NCBI RefSeq assembly: GCF_018332715.1
Contig: NZ_BOQP01000050.1
Coordinates: 62,001-126,000, forward strand
Source of the DNA: Winogradskya consettensis
GTDB lineage: Bacteria; Actinomycetota; Actinomycetes; Mycobacteriales; Micromonosporaceae
DNA: 64,000 bases
Reading direction: 5' to 3'
The notes below the pieces were generated by a model. It did no database searches and had not been told where the DNA came from. It worked only from the letters and a program-made list of their open reading frames with translations. The position numbers were made by a program, and so were the translations under genes. Within the stretch, counting starts at the first letter, position 1; the number at the start of each line of letters is the position of its first letter. Positions 32,724 to 41,086 of the stretch are shown here, piece after piece.

Positions 32724-33449
32724 TCAGTGGGATCCGGCGGCCTCGCGGATGAGGTCGACGAGCGTGGCCGCCTCCGGGATGGCGACGGTGCGGGAGCCGC
32801 CGGCCAGTTCCACCGTGCGGCGGGACCCGGCCCGTTCGGCCATGAACCGGTGGGCGGCGACCGGGATGTTCAGGTCCTCGCTGCCGAACAGGAACCAGGA
32901 CGGCAGCGACTACCAGGCCGGCTCGCCGGACGCCTCGTTGAGGGCGGCGTCGGTGATCGGCCGCTGGGTCCCCGCCATGACGGCCGCGCGCTCCGGTGAC
33001 GAGTCGGCCGCGAACTGGTGGTGGTAACGGCCCTGCTGGATGTAAAGGTCGGTGCCGCCGTCGGGCAGCTTGACCGGTGCCAACGCCTCCCCCAGCGAGC
33101 TGCCGGGGAACTTCCCGGACAGCTCGGCGGCGCTCTCGCCCGCCACGGGGGCGAACGCCCCGACGAAGACCAGGCCGGTGACGTTCGTGCCGGCCACGGC
33201 GACGTTCGAGATCACCATGCCGCCGTACGAGTGGTCGACCAGCACGATGTCACCGTCGATCGCGCTGAGCACCGTACCCAGGTAGTCCGCGTCCTGCCGT
33301 ACGCCGCGCAGCGGGTTGGCCACCGCCACCGCGGGATAACCGTCGTCCAGCAGCCGGGCGATGACACCGTCCCAGCTGGCCGATTCGGCGAAGGCGCCGT
33401 GCACGAGAACGATCGTGGGCTTGCCGGCGCCGGTCGTGGTGATGGTCAT
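32724..33449 (-). pseudogene. Alpha/beta-hydrolase pseudogene with an in-frame TAG
   Basis: The reading frame from ATG 33449 is an alpha/beta hydrolase (TIVLVHGAFAESASWDGVI, nucleophile in VDHSYGGM). A TAG at 32910-32912 stops it after 179 residues, where relatives usually have Lys in PAWKSLPSWFLFGSED. The same frame continues with SLPSWFLFGSEDLNIP to a natural TGA at 32724-32726, giving 241 codons. In the remnant, the usual catalytic His position reads GGSRTVAIPEA. Two lesions point to true decay. A six-copy 20-bp array lies upstream. Confidence 0.8.
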
Positions 33450-33460
33450 GAAAACTCCTC

Positions 33461-33580
33461 CAGGTTGTGGTTCTGACGACGGGGTCGTGGTTCTGGCGAC
33501 CAGGCTGTGGTTCTGGCGACCAGGCTGTGGTTCTGGCGACCAGGCTGTGGTTCTGGCGACCAGGTTGTGGTTCTGGCGAC
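33461..33580. repeat. Six tandem 20-bp repeats
   Basis: Unit CAGGCTGTGGTTCTGGCGAC is repeated head to tail six times; copies 3-5 are identical and copies 1, 2 and 6 differ at one to a few positions. The array ends 12 bases from the hydrolase start, in its 5' leader. There are no spacers, so it is not a CRISPR array. Confidence 0.9.
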
Positions 33581-33685
33581 TGGAGCCTTCGTGCGTCCGA
33601 TCGGCGGCCCGGTCCTAAGTCACTCGACTGCCCATGTCACTGCGCGGCGAGGACCTGCGGCAGCTCGCGCCGGAGGGCCACGGCG

Positions 33686-33892
33686 ATGGGCAGCACGGTG
33701 GCCGAACTGCCGGACGATCCGTCCATCCTCGACGAGACCGCGACCTACCTGCGGGACTTCAACACACTCGAGAAGCAGACGACCACGGCCGAGCAACTGT
33801 ACGGCGCGATGCTGGACCGATACCCGAACCGCGCCAATCCCGGCTCACTGTGGGGCGGAGCATCGATCGCCGCCCACGGCCGCCACGGTTGA
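33686..33892 (+). pseudogene. C-terminal remnant of an MBL-fold metallohydrolase
   Basis: The 68-residue frame (STVAELPDDPSILDETAT, then QLYGAMLDRYPNRANPGSLWGGAS) resembles the C-terminal helices of metallo-beta-lactamase-fold proteins. The metal-binding HxHxDH core is absent. No upstream in-frame coding matches, so this is a fragment after deletion. The following 180 bases to the methyltransferase hold no gene. Confidence 0.5.
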
Positions 33893-34072
33893 AAGAGCCG
33901 CAAATCGGGTTCGAATACCCCCTCAAAATGCTACGACCAGGCGAAATCCGCGAAGTTCAATCCGGCTCCGATAAAACCTTGTGATGATCTGCACCTTGAA
34001 TTCCGGATCGCTTGCCGACCATAGTCATGACACAACAGTAAAGCCATTCACTATTGCCGTGGAGGAGGATTC
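33893..34072. other. Gene-free region before the methyltransferase
   Basis: This 180-base stretch is less GC-rich than its surroundings and contains the promoter region and a strong GGAGGAGG ribosome site (34061-34068). No other structure was found. Confidence 0.6.
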
Positions 34073-34861
34073 TTGACCACCTCGAATGCCGAAGTGACGT
34101 CGGTTCGCGACCTTTACGACGCGGTCGCGGACGAGTACGACCAGATAACCCGTCACAACGACTACGATGAATGGGTTGGTCTCTACGCCGGTCTCATCGA
34201 GCGGCACGGCGCGCCGGGTGAACGGCTGCTCGACATCGGGGCCGGCACCGGTCAGGCATCCATCCGGCTGGCGGAAGCGGGCTTCGCGGTCACCGCCGTG
34301 GACATCTCCGCCGAGATGCTGCGCCAGGCGCGGGCCAAACCAGGCGCCGACGCGGTTCAGTTCGTCGTCACCGACCTGCGCGAGCTGCCCGACCTCGGAA
34401 CGTTCGACGTAGCAGTGGCGCTGGGTGAACCGTTCGTCTACCTGGTCGGGGAAACCGAACTGGCCGCGGCGCTTCGCGGTGTCGCGCGCCTGCTGGCGGC
34501 CGGTGGTCTGCTCATCTTCGACCTGGTCACGGCGGGCTTCTGCCGCCGTTACCGCACGTACGTGGCGGTCGACGAGACAGCTGACCGGGTCACCGTCATC
34601 CGCGGAGCGGAGCCCCGGCAGGATCCCCGCGGCGCCGACTATCTGCTCGATCAATTCACCACGGACGACGGCGTGACATGGCGGCGCACAAGCCAGCGGC
34701 ATTCATTCTCCTATTTCGCACCGGAGACGGTCGACCGCTTGTTGCGGGAAGCCGGTCTCGAACCGCTCGCGGTCCATGGCCTCCAACGGGGCGAATTGCA
34801 GGAAACCGCCGATGACGAAGCGCATCGGAAGCGATTCGTCGTCGCGCGCCGGCCGGCATAA
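34073..34861 (+). CDS. Class I SAM-dependent methyltransferase
   Basis: This 262-residue protein has motif I LLDIGAGTGQASIRLA, post-I AVDISAEML and motif III-like region. TTG at 34073 follows a strong ribosome site. The substrate is not evident. The next gene is an MFS permease, separated by a short leader-like ORF and a hairpin; the pair may be a small-molecule modification and export unit, or a resistance unit (inference). Confidence 0.82.
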   Translation: MTTSNAEVTSVRDLYDAVADEYDQITRHNDYDEWVGLYAGLIERHGAPGERLLDIGAGTGQASIRLAEAGFAVTAVDISAEMLRQARAKPGADAVQFVVTDLRELPDLGTFDVAVALGEPFVYLVGETELAAALRGVARLLAAGGLLIFDLVTAGFCRRYRTYVAVDETADRVTVIRGAEPRQDPRGADYLLDQFTTDDGVTWRRTSQRHSFSYFAPETVDRLLREAGLEPLAVHGLQRGELQETADDEAHRKRFVVARRPA

Positions 34862-34928
34862 GAGCCGAACCTTCCGGCGACGGTGCGGTTCGCCGGATCT
34901 CCGCTGGACAACGGTAGGGAGGTGCCTG

Positions 34929-34955
34929 ATGAAGATCGCTGACTGGAAGGAGTAA
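34929..34955 (+). CDS. Eight-codon leader ORF
   Basis: ATG...TAA encodes MKIADWKE, preceded by GGGAGG with seven-base spacing. It precedes a perfect terminator-like hairpin and the MFS gene. Too short for a family assignment. Confidence 0.35.
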   Translation: MKIADWKE

Positions 34956-34975
34956 ACGGCGAGCAGCCGGACACT

Positions 34976-35009
34976 GTGCCCCTGGCCCGCATCGGCGGGC
35001 CAGGGGCAC
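34976..35009 (+). terminator. Perfect 15-bp hairpin before the MFS gene
   Basis: The stem 34976-34990 with 34995-35009 is perfect, around an ATCG tetraloop, with no T tract. It lies between the leader ORF and the MFS start, where it could terminate the methyltransferase transcript or act as an attenuator. Confidence 0.6.
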
Positions 35010-35040
35010 GCCACAGCGCGAGCCGGGAGAATGAGCACCA

Positions 35041-36261
35041 TTGGTCACGAGGTTCTCAGTTCTGCTCGGCGACGCCAGGTTTCGCCGCTACTGGTCCGCC
35101 GGGAGTGTTTCGGCCGGCGGCGACGGCGTGTCGTCGGTTGCGGTACCGATGGCCGCAGCACTCCTGCTGCGAGCCGATCCGGCGCAGATGGGCTGGCTGA
35201 CGGCGCTGACCTGGGTGCCGAGCGTGCTGTTCGCCATCCCGGCCGGCAACTGGGTCGCCCGCCACCACCGTCAACCGCTGGCGCCGATGATCAGTGCCGA
35301 TCTGGTTCGCTGCGCGGCAATCGCGAGCATTCCCGTGGCCTGGTCGACGGGAGCCTTGAGCCTTACCCTGCTCAGCGTGGTCACGCTGGTCGTCGCCACC
35401 GCGTCGGTGTTCTTCTCCGTGGCGGACGCGGCAGTGTTTCCGGCCATCGTCGCCGAGGGCCGGGTCGTCGCCGGCCAATCGCTGGTCTACGGCGCGCGCA
35501 CCGTGGCCAATACAGCGGGATCGGGAGCGGGTGGCCTGCTGGTGTCCCTGGTGGCGGCGCCGCTCGTGGCCGCCGCGGACGCGTTGTCGTACCTCTGGTC
35601 GGCCGTCATGCTGGCACGGGTAGGGCGCCCGCGATCGGTACCGGTCGGGCCGCCCCCTTCGAGGATCTCGGCGGCCGGTATGCGTTTCCTGCTGGCCACT
35701 CCACCCCTGCGAGCCGCGCTGGGCGTCACCACCACGGCGAACTTCTTCAACCTCATGTTCCACGCTCTGCTGGTGCTCTTCCTCACCCGTACGCTGCGCC
35801 TGTCGCCGGCAGTCACGGGTCTGGTGTTCGCCGCCGAAGCGGCCGGAGCGTTTCTCGGTTCGGCTTTCACCCCGGCCATCGCCGATCGGCTGGGCCGGCT
35901 ACGCAGCCTGATGGTCGGGAGCCTGGCGATGGGAGTACCACTGCTGGTCTTTCCGTTGTCCCACGGGAGCCCGGCGGTGACGGTGACGGTCCTGGTCGCA
36001 GGGTCGTTCGGGTCCGGGATCGGGCGGGCGCTCCAGGACATCAGCGTTGCCGCGATCTTCATGACAACGGTGCCGGAGCCGATGCGTTCCCCGGTGCGGG
36101 GCGCCTACCAGGCGATCAGCCACGGTGTGCGGCCGCTCGGCGCGCTGCTCGGCGGATTCGCCGGTCAATGGCTCGGCCTGCGCGCGGCCGTCGCCGTGGC
36201 GGTCGCCGGTGGCCTGCTCGCCTTTCTGTGGACGCTGACGAGCTCACGGCACAAGACCTGA
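35041..36261 (+). CDS. MFS transporter (12-TM)
   Basis: This 406-residue permease has about 12 hydrophobic helices and DRLGRLRSLMVGSLAMG between helices in the second half. It starts at TTG 35041; a GGGAG lies about 11 bases upstream. It resembles efflux-type MFS proteins. The upstream methyltransferase and leader/hairpin suggest a regulated unit. The substrate is unknown. Confidence 0.82.
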   Translation: MVTRFSVLLGDARFRRYWSAGSVSAGGDGVSSVAVPMAAALLLRADPAQMGWLTALTWVPSVLFAIPAGNWVARHHRQPLAPMISADLVRCAAIASIPVAWSTGALSLTLLSVVTLVVATASVFFSVADAAVFPAIVAEGRVVAGQSLVYGARTVANTAGSGAGGLLVSLVAAPLVAAADALSYLWSAVMLARVGRPRSVPVGPPPSRISAAGMRFLLATPPLRAALGVTTTANFFNLMFHALLVLFLTRTLRLSPAVTGLVFAAEAAGAFLGSAFTPAIADRLGRLRSLMVGSLAMGVPLLVFPLSHGSPAVTVTVLVAGSFGSGIGRALQDISVAAIFMTTVPEPMRSPVRGAYQAISHGVRPLGALLGGFAGQWLGLRAAVAVAVAGGLLAFLWTLTSSRHKT

Positions 36262-36288
36262 CCCGGTGACTCGAACCACCGGGTCAGG
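36257..36288. terminator. Bidirectional hairpin between MFS and TauE/SafE permease
   Basis: CCTGACCCGGTG (36257-36268) and CACCGGGTCAGG (36277-36288) form a perfect 12-bp stem. It contains both stop codons: MFS TGA at 36259-36261 and the permease stop at 36284-36286. Confidence 0.75.
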
Positions 36289-37087
36289 AGAAGAAGAGCA
36301 GGCGGACCAGCGCCGCCAGCCCCACGATCACGATGATCGTGCGCAGCAGCAGGGGGGAGAGGCGTCGCCCGACCCGGGCGCCGGCGACGCCGCCCAGGGC
36401 GGAGCCGACCGAGATGAGCAGGACGACCGTCCAGTTCACCGAGTGCCACGAGACCGCCATGAAGGTGATGGCGGCTACCGCGTTGACGACGGTGGTGAGC
36501 AGGTTCTTCAGCCCCGTGATCGACTGCAGGGTGGCGGTGGTGAGCACGCTGAGCAACCCGACCAGCAGGACCCCCTGCGCCGCCCCGAAGTAGCCCCCGT
36601 AGATCCCGAGCACGTACACCCCGGCGACGATCGCGGCCCGGTAGTGCGGCCCCGGACCGGCCGCTTCCAGCGGGTCGGCCGTCGTCGCGACGGCGGGGAG
36701 GCCGGTGCGTCGACGACGCGCGGCCCGCTGGATGGCCGGACCCCAGACGACCATGACCAGGCCCACGACGATCAGGACGGGAACGATGGCCTGGAAGGCC
36801 CCGGCAGGGAGGACCAGAAGTAGCAGGGCGCCGGAGATGCCGCCGAGGGCCGAGGCGGGCAGCAGGCGCTTGAGGGTGGCCGCACGACCGGCCAGCTCGG
36901 AGCGGTAGCCGAGGGTGCCGGTGATGCCGCCACCGACCAGGCCGATGTTGTTGGAGACGTTCGCGACCAGGGGCGAATAGCCGAACAGCAACAACACCGG
37001 GAACGTGACCAGCGTGCCGGAGCCGACGACCACATTGATCATGCCGGCCCAGAAACCGGCGGCCAGGATGGCCAGCGCCTGCAGCAC
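36284..37087 (-). CDS. TauE/SafE-family sulfite/anion permease
   Basis: This 267-residue membrane protein has 7-8 helices and the family pattern FWAGMINVVVGSGTLVTFPVLL, with a pseudo-repeat GGYFGAAQGVLLVGLL. GTG 37087 follows AGGAGG. It exports sulfite-type or organosulfonate anions in characterised relatives; the substrate here is unknown. It stands alone, convergent with the MFS gene. Confidence 0.85.
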   Translation of the reverse strand: MLQALAILAAGFWAGMINVVVGSGTLVTFPVLLLFGYSPLVANVSNNIGLVGGGITGTLGYRSELAGRAATLKRLLPASALGGISGALLLLVLPAGAFQAIVPVLIVVGLVMVVWGPAIQRAARRRRTGLPAVATTADPLEAAGPGPHYRAAIVAGVYVLGIYGGYFGAAQGVLLVGLLSVLTTATLQSITGLKNLLTTVVNAVAAITFMAVSWHSVNWTVVLLISVGSALGGVAGARVGRRLSPLLLRTIIVIVGLAALVRLLFFS

Positions 37088-37238
37088 GTACGAATCCTCC
37101 TGACTCCGAGCGGTGATCGATGACCGGAGCCCCACCCTAGTAGGCCCGGCGGACGGGGTTGACGGGGTTCTCGGGCAGGTATCGATCCAGATCTTGACAG
37201 GAAAGATTGCCGGGGGAAACACTGACGAAACTTGTGGT

Positions 37239-37250
37239 GAGAGCGCTCTC
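37239..37250. promoter_or_regulatory. LacI-type palindrome upstream of the ricin-lectin exoprotein
   Basis: GAGAGCGCTCTC is a perfect 12-bp palindrome within TGAGAGCGCTCTCT, the form of CebR/LacI-type carbohydrate operators in actinomycetes (family knowledge). It is 112-123 bases before the exoprotein ATG, in a 274-base gap that otherwise holds only the promoter region, with TTGACA at 37194-37199. Confidence 0.5.
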
Positions 37251-37361
37251 TTCTCAATGTCTGCGAACCGGGTAAAGCTCACTCCCCCACTATCCAGCTG
37301 CGTTCCCCCTGCCCATCCCCTCGTCATTCGGGCAGGCATCAGAGAAGAAGGTAGGACGGCA

Positions 37362-39572
37362 ATGAAAGCTGTCTCTCGACGGCGCCGCCGCGGCATGCTC
37401 GCGGCGATGGTGCTGGTCGTAGTCGCGTCGCTCGGTGTGGCCGGCGCCAATCAGTTCGCCTCGGCCGCCACCGTCACGGGTAACACCATCGCCGGGCCGG
37501 GCGGCAAGTGCGTCGACGTCAGTGGCGACGACACCGGCGCCAACGGCACGGCGGTCCAGCTCTGGGACTGTCAGACCACCAGCGTCGACCAGCACTGGAC
37601 CCTCAACGGCACCGCACTCACCACGCTCGGCCGCTGCCTGGACGTGGCCAGCGGTGGCACCGGCAACGGCACGCAGCTGCAGCTCTGGGACTGCAACGGC
37701 ACCGGCGCGCAGCAGTGGGTCCAGCAGACCAACGGCGCCCTGAAGAACACGCAGTCGAACCGCTGCGTGGACGCGCCGTCCGGTGCCACCGCCAACGGCA
37801 CGCGTCTGCAGATCTGGGACTGCAACGGTAGTGCCGCCCAGGTTTTCACCCTCACCGCGGGGACGGCCAACCCGGGAACGTGCCCGACGTATTCCGACAC
37901 GCCGGATCTAGGCCCGAACGTGCACTTCTACGACCATTCGATGTCCGACGCCGCCATTCAGTCGTCGCTGGACAGCATTTTCAACGCGCAGAAAGATACG
38001 AACTCGGCGCAATTCGGCACCCGTCGCGACGCGGAGATCTTCAAGCCGAGCACCACGCCGTACAACGTCGGCGCGAACATCGGCTTCAACACCTCGATCC
38101 TCGGTGCCGGGCAGAACCCCGATGACGTACGCATCAACGGTGCCGTCACCGTCGACGCGTTCAACGCCAGCGACGCCGGCAACGCGACCCAGAACTTCTG
38201 GCGCTCCGCGGAGAACATGTCGATCAACACCCTCGGCGGCGCCGACCGCTGGGCCGTTGCCCAGGCCGCCCCGTTCCGCCGGATGCACGTCATCGGCGGG
38301 CTCGACCTCTACCCGGCCAGCTACGGCTGGGCCAGTGGCGGCTACATCTCCGACACGAAGGTCGACGGGACCGCCGAATCCGCCTCGCAGCAGCAGTTCT
38401 ACACCAAGGACAGCACGCTGGGAGCCTGGAGCGGCTCCAACTGGAACATGGTGTTCTCGGGCACCAACGGCGCCCCCGCGACCAACTTCAACACCGCCGC
38501 GGCCGGTCCCCGCTACACGACGCTGGCCACCACACCGGTGTCGCGTGACGTGCCCTACTTCTACATCGACTCCGCGGGCAAGTACCGGGTGTTCCTGCCC
38601 GCCCTGCGCACCAACGCCTCGGGTCCGAGCTGGGCGAGCGGAAGCACCCCGGGCAGCTCCCTGCCGATGAGCAACTTCTACGTGGCGCGCCCCGGTGACT
38701 CGGCGGCCACGATCAACACGGCGCTGGCCAGCGGGTGCAACCTGTTCTTCACCCCGGGCATCTACCACGTCAACCAGACCCTGCACGTGACCAAGGCGAA
38801 CACGGTGGTGCTCGGTATCGGCTACCCGACCATCATCCCGGACAACGGGGTCAACGCCATGGACGTCGCTGACGTCGACGGCGTACGACTCAAGGGATTG
38901 CTTTTCGACGCCGGGACCACCAACAGCGACACACTGCTCAAGGTGGGCCTCACCAAGTCGGGCACCTCGCACGCCGGCAACCCCACCACCGTGCAGGACG
39001 TGTTCTTCCGCATCGGCGGCATGGTGGCCGGTAAGGCCACCAACAGCCTGGTCGTCAACACCAACAACACGATCGTCGACCACACCTGGGCCTGGCGTGC
39101 CGATCACGGCGCCGGCATCGGCTGGACGGTGAACACCGCGGACAACGGGCTCACCGTCAACGGTGACAACGTGCTCGCGACGGGGCTGTTCGTCGAGCAC
39201 TACCAGAAGAACGAAGTCGTCTGGAACGGCGCCAACGGCAGGGTCGTCTTCTTCCAGAACGAGATGCCCTACGACCCGCCGAACCAGGCCAGCTGGATGA
39301 ACGGCTCACAGAACGGTTACCCGGCACTCAAGGTCGCCGCCGGAGTCAGCACCTTCGAAGGCTGGGGACTCGGCAGCTACTGCTTCTTCAACGTCAACAA
39401 CGCGGTGTCCTCGGCGCGCGCCTTCGAGGTACCCACGGTTGCCGGAGTGAAGCTGCACGACATGGCGGCCGTGTCGCTCGGCGGTATCGGCACCATCTCG
39501 CACATCGTCAACGACACCGGCGCTGCCGCCAACTCCAGCAACAACAACTCCTACCTGGTCAACTTCCCGTAG
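37362..39572 (+). CDS. Secreted ricin-type lectin / beta-helix carbohydrate-active protein
   Basis: This is a 736-residue exoprotein. An N-terminal signal sequence (VSRRRRRGMLAAMVLVVVASLG, cut near ASAA) is followed by a ricin B-type beta-trefoil with QLWDC and QIWDCN repeats (about residues 45-165). The rest is a long right-handed beta-helix-like domain with NTNNTIVDHTWAWRADHG and related turns, as in GH55/pectate-lyase-like enzymes. It probably binds and acts on plant or fungal polysaccharide. A LacI-type palindrome upstream suggests sugar induction. A strong hairpin terminates it. Confidence 0.82.
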   Translation: MKAVSRRRRRGMLAAMVLVVVASLGVAGANQFASAATVTGNTIAGPGGKCVDVSGDDTGANGTAVQLWDCQTTSVDQHWTLNGTALTTLGRCLDVASGGTGNGTQLQLWDCNGTGAQQWVQQTNGALKNTQSNRCVDAPSGATANGTRLQIWDCNGSAAQVFTLTAGTANPGTCPTYSDTPDLGPNVHFYDHSMSDAAIQSSLDSIFNAQKDTNSAQFGTRRDAEIFKPSTTPYNVGANIGFNTSILGAGQNPDDVRINGAVTVDAFNASDAGNATQNFWRSAENMSINTLGGADRWAVAQAAPFRRMHVIGGLDLYPASYGWASGGYISDTKVDGTAESASQQQFYTKDSTLGAWSGSNWNMVFSGTNGAPATNFNTAAAGPRYTTLATTPVSRDVPYFYIDSAGKYRVFLPALRTNASGPSWASGSTPGSSLPMSNFYVARPGDSAATINTALASGCNLFFTPGIYHVNQTLHVTKANTVVLGIGYPTIIPDNGVNAMDVADVDGVRLKGLLFDAGTTNSDTLLKVGLTKSGTSHAGNPTTVQDVFFRIGGMVAGKATNSLVVNTNNTIVDHTWAWRADHGAGIGWTVNTADNGLTVNGDNVLATGLFVEHYQKNEVVWNGANGRVVFFQNEMPYDPPNQASWMNGSQNGYPALKVAAGVSTFEGWGLGSYCFFNVNNAVSSARAFEVPTVAGVKLHDMAAVSLGGIGTISHIVNDTGAAANSSNNNSYLVNFP

Positions 39573-39599
39573 GTCACCAGCACTTCCGGCCATGAACCG

Positions 39600-39635
39600 C
39601 CGTGGGCGGGCCCGCACGATCGGGCCCGCCCACGG
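39600..39635 (+). terminator. Perfect hairpin after the exoprotein gene
   Basis: A 15-bp stem (39600-39614 with 39621-39635) and 6-base loop follow the stop by 28 bases. No T tract. Confidence 0.8.
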
Positions 39636-39678
39636 CGCCGTTCTGCCGCTCCCGAGCCGATCCCGATAGGATGGGGCC

Positions 39679-40191
39679 ATGAAAAAGCCCCTCGTCGTCG
39701 CGGTCGTCGTCATCGGCCTCGGGGCTGCCGCGTCGCTCAACTCCATCGGGGTCGCGGCCGCGGATCAGCAGCCCGTTCCGGCTGTGGTCGCCTCCACGGC
39801 GGTTGCGAGCGTCACCGTGCAAGCACCTCCGGCGATCAAGGACAGCGACCCGTCCCTCACGTACGGGCAGGACGGCCGCATCGTCACCGTCACCCGCAAG
39901 TCCACCCCGGTGGCCACCGTGACGCTCGCCTCGGCCACCTGGTCGGCCCACTCCGCCACGGCCGTCCTCACGGTCACCGCCACACGCCCGATCATCGTCG
40001 ACCCGGCGATGTTCACCCTCTACGACGCCGAGGGCTGGGAGAACCAAGCACAGCAGAGCAAGCCCGTACGGTTCGGCGGCGGCACCGCCTCGCTCACCCT
40101 GACCTTCACCGGCACCCCCGCACGACCCGAAGCCCTGGGCTGGGTGCCGCAACCCGACGGGGATGCCGTCGCCGTGTGGGAACGAGGCTGA
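39679..40191 (+). CDS. Secreted hypothetical protein
   Basis: This 170-residue protein has a signal sequence (MKKPLVVAVVVIGLGAAASL) and a beta-rich mature part. No family is recognised. It ends 14 bases before the convergent LLM gene. Confidence 0.6.
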   Translation: MKKPLVVAVVVIGLGAAASLNSIGVAAADQQPVPAVVASTAVASVTVQAPPAIKDSDPSLTYGQDGRIVTVTRKSTPVATVTLASATWSAHSATAVLTVTATRPIIVDPAMFTLYDAEGWENQAQQSKPVRFGGGTASLTLTFTGTPARPEALGWVPQPDGDAVAVWERG

Positions 40192-40205
40192 GACTCCGCC
40201 GCCGG

Positions 40206-41057
40206 TCAGCCCTCTCCGAGCGGCCCGGCGCGAACGATGCGCACGGCCTCTTCCAGCGGCGTCTCCCACGGCAGCATGTCGCGCAGGATCCACGTCACCC
40301 CGGCCGATTCGTACGCGGAAACCAGCTCGGTGCGCTCGCGCGGCAGCGCCCGGCTGACGATGACGTCATACGGCCCGTCGCTCGTACGATGCCGGCTGAT
40401 GTAGTCGATCATCGTGCGCGCGGACTGCGGTGAGGAGGGAAGAATAGAGAAGCCGTCATCACGCAGGTCCATCTCGACGGGTGCGGCACCGTCCCACCGC
40501 GCGGCCCGGCGGAACGGCCGCTTGTTCGGCCAGTAACCGGCTATCCACACCGGGATGTGATCCTGCACCGGTCGCGGCAGGAACGTGGTCTCCCGCACGT
40601 TGTAGTGCTCACCGGTGAACGCGAAAGGCTCGCCGGTGCAGAGACCACGCACGATGCTCAGGCACTCGTCGAGCTTGCCGGCCCGCACCCGGGCGTCGCC
40701 GTCCTCGCCGAACTGCTCGAACTCCGCTTCCCCGGAGAAGCCGAGACCGGCGCCGAGGATCATCCGGCCTCCCGAGAGGTGATCGAGAGCGACGACCTCG
40801 CGCGCAACCTTCCAGGGCCGCCGGCGTGCGAGCTGGGCGACCATGGTCCCGATCCTGACCCGCTCGGTTGTCGCCGCGATCGCGGCCAGCACGATCCACG
40901 GATCCGTCACCGGAGGCTGGGTCCGCACGTCGAAGACCAACGAGTCCCACACGAACACGGCGTCCCAGCCCGCCCGCTCGGCGTCCTGCGCCAGCTCCAC
41001 CAGCACACGCGGGTCGGCGTACTCACCGATCACCGGCAGATTGATCGCGTACCGCAT
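40206..41057 (-). CDS. LLM-class (luciferase-like) flavin oxidoreductase
   Basis: This 283-residue TIM-barrel protein has PRVLVELAQDAERAGWDAVFVWD at the N-terminus and ALDHLSGGRMILGAGLGF, typical of luciferase-like F420- or FMN-dependent enzymes. ATG 41057 is preferred. The substrate cannot be assigned. Confidence 0.85.
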   Translation of the reverse strand: MRYAINLPVIGEYADPRVLVELAQDAERAGWDAVFVWDSLVFDVRTQPPVTDPWIVLAAIAATTERVRIGTMVAQLARRRPWKVAREVVALDHLSGGRMILGAGLGFSGEAEFEQFGEDGDARVRAGKLDECLSIVRGLCTGEPFAFTGEHYNVRETTFLPRPVQDHIPVWIAGYWPNKRPFRRAARWDGAAPVEMDLRDDGFSILPSSPQSARTMIDYISRHRTSDGPYDVIVSRALPRERTELVSAYESAGVTWILRDMLPWETPLEEAVRIVRAGPLGEG

Positions 41058-41086
41058 GGATCCGACCCTACGCCTGGCCGGCGCAC

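Noticed and set aside
33461..33580. Six direct repeats as a CRISPR array
   Set aside because: The copies are head to tail without spacers and no cas genes are nearby.
35031..36269. A long plus-strand frame almost coincident with the MFS permease
   Set aside because: The frame at 35041 gives transmembrane helices; this one is Arg/Gly-rich and shadow-like.
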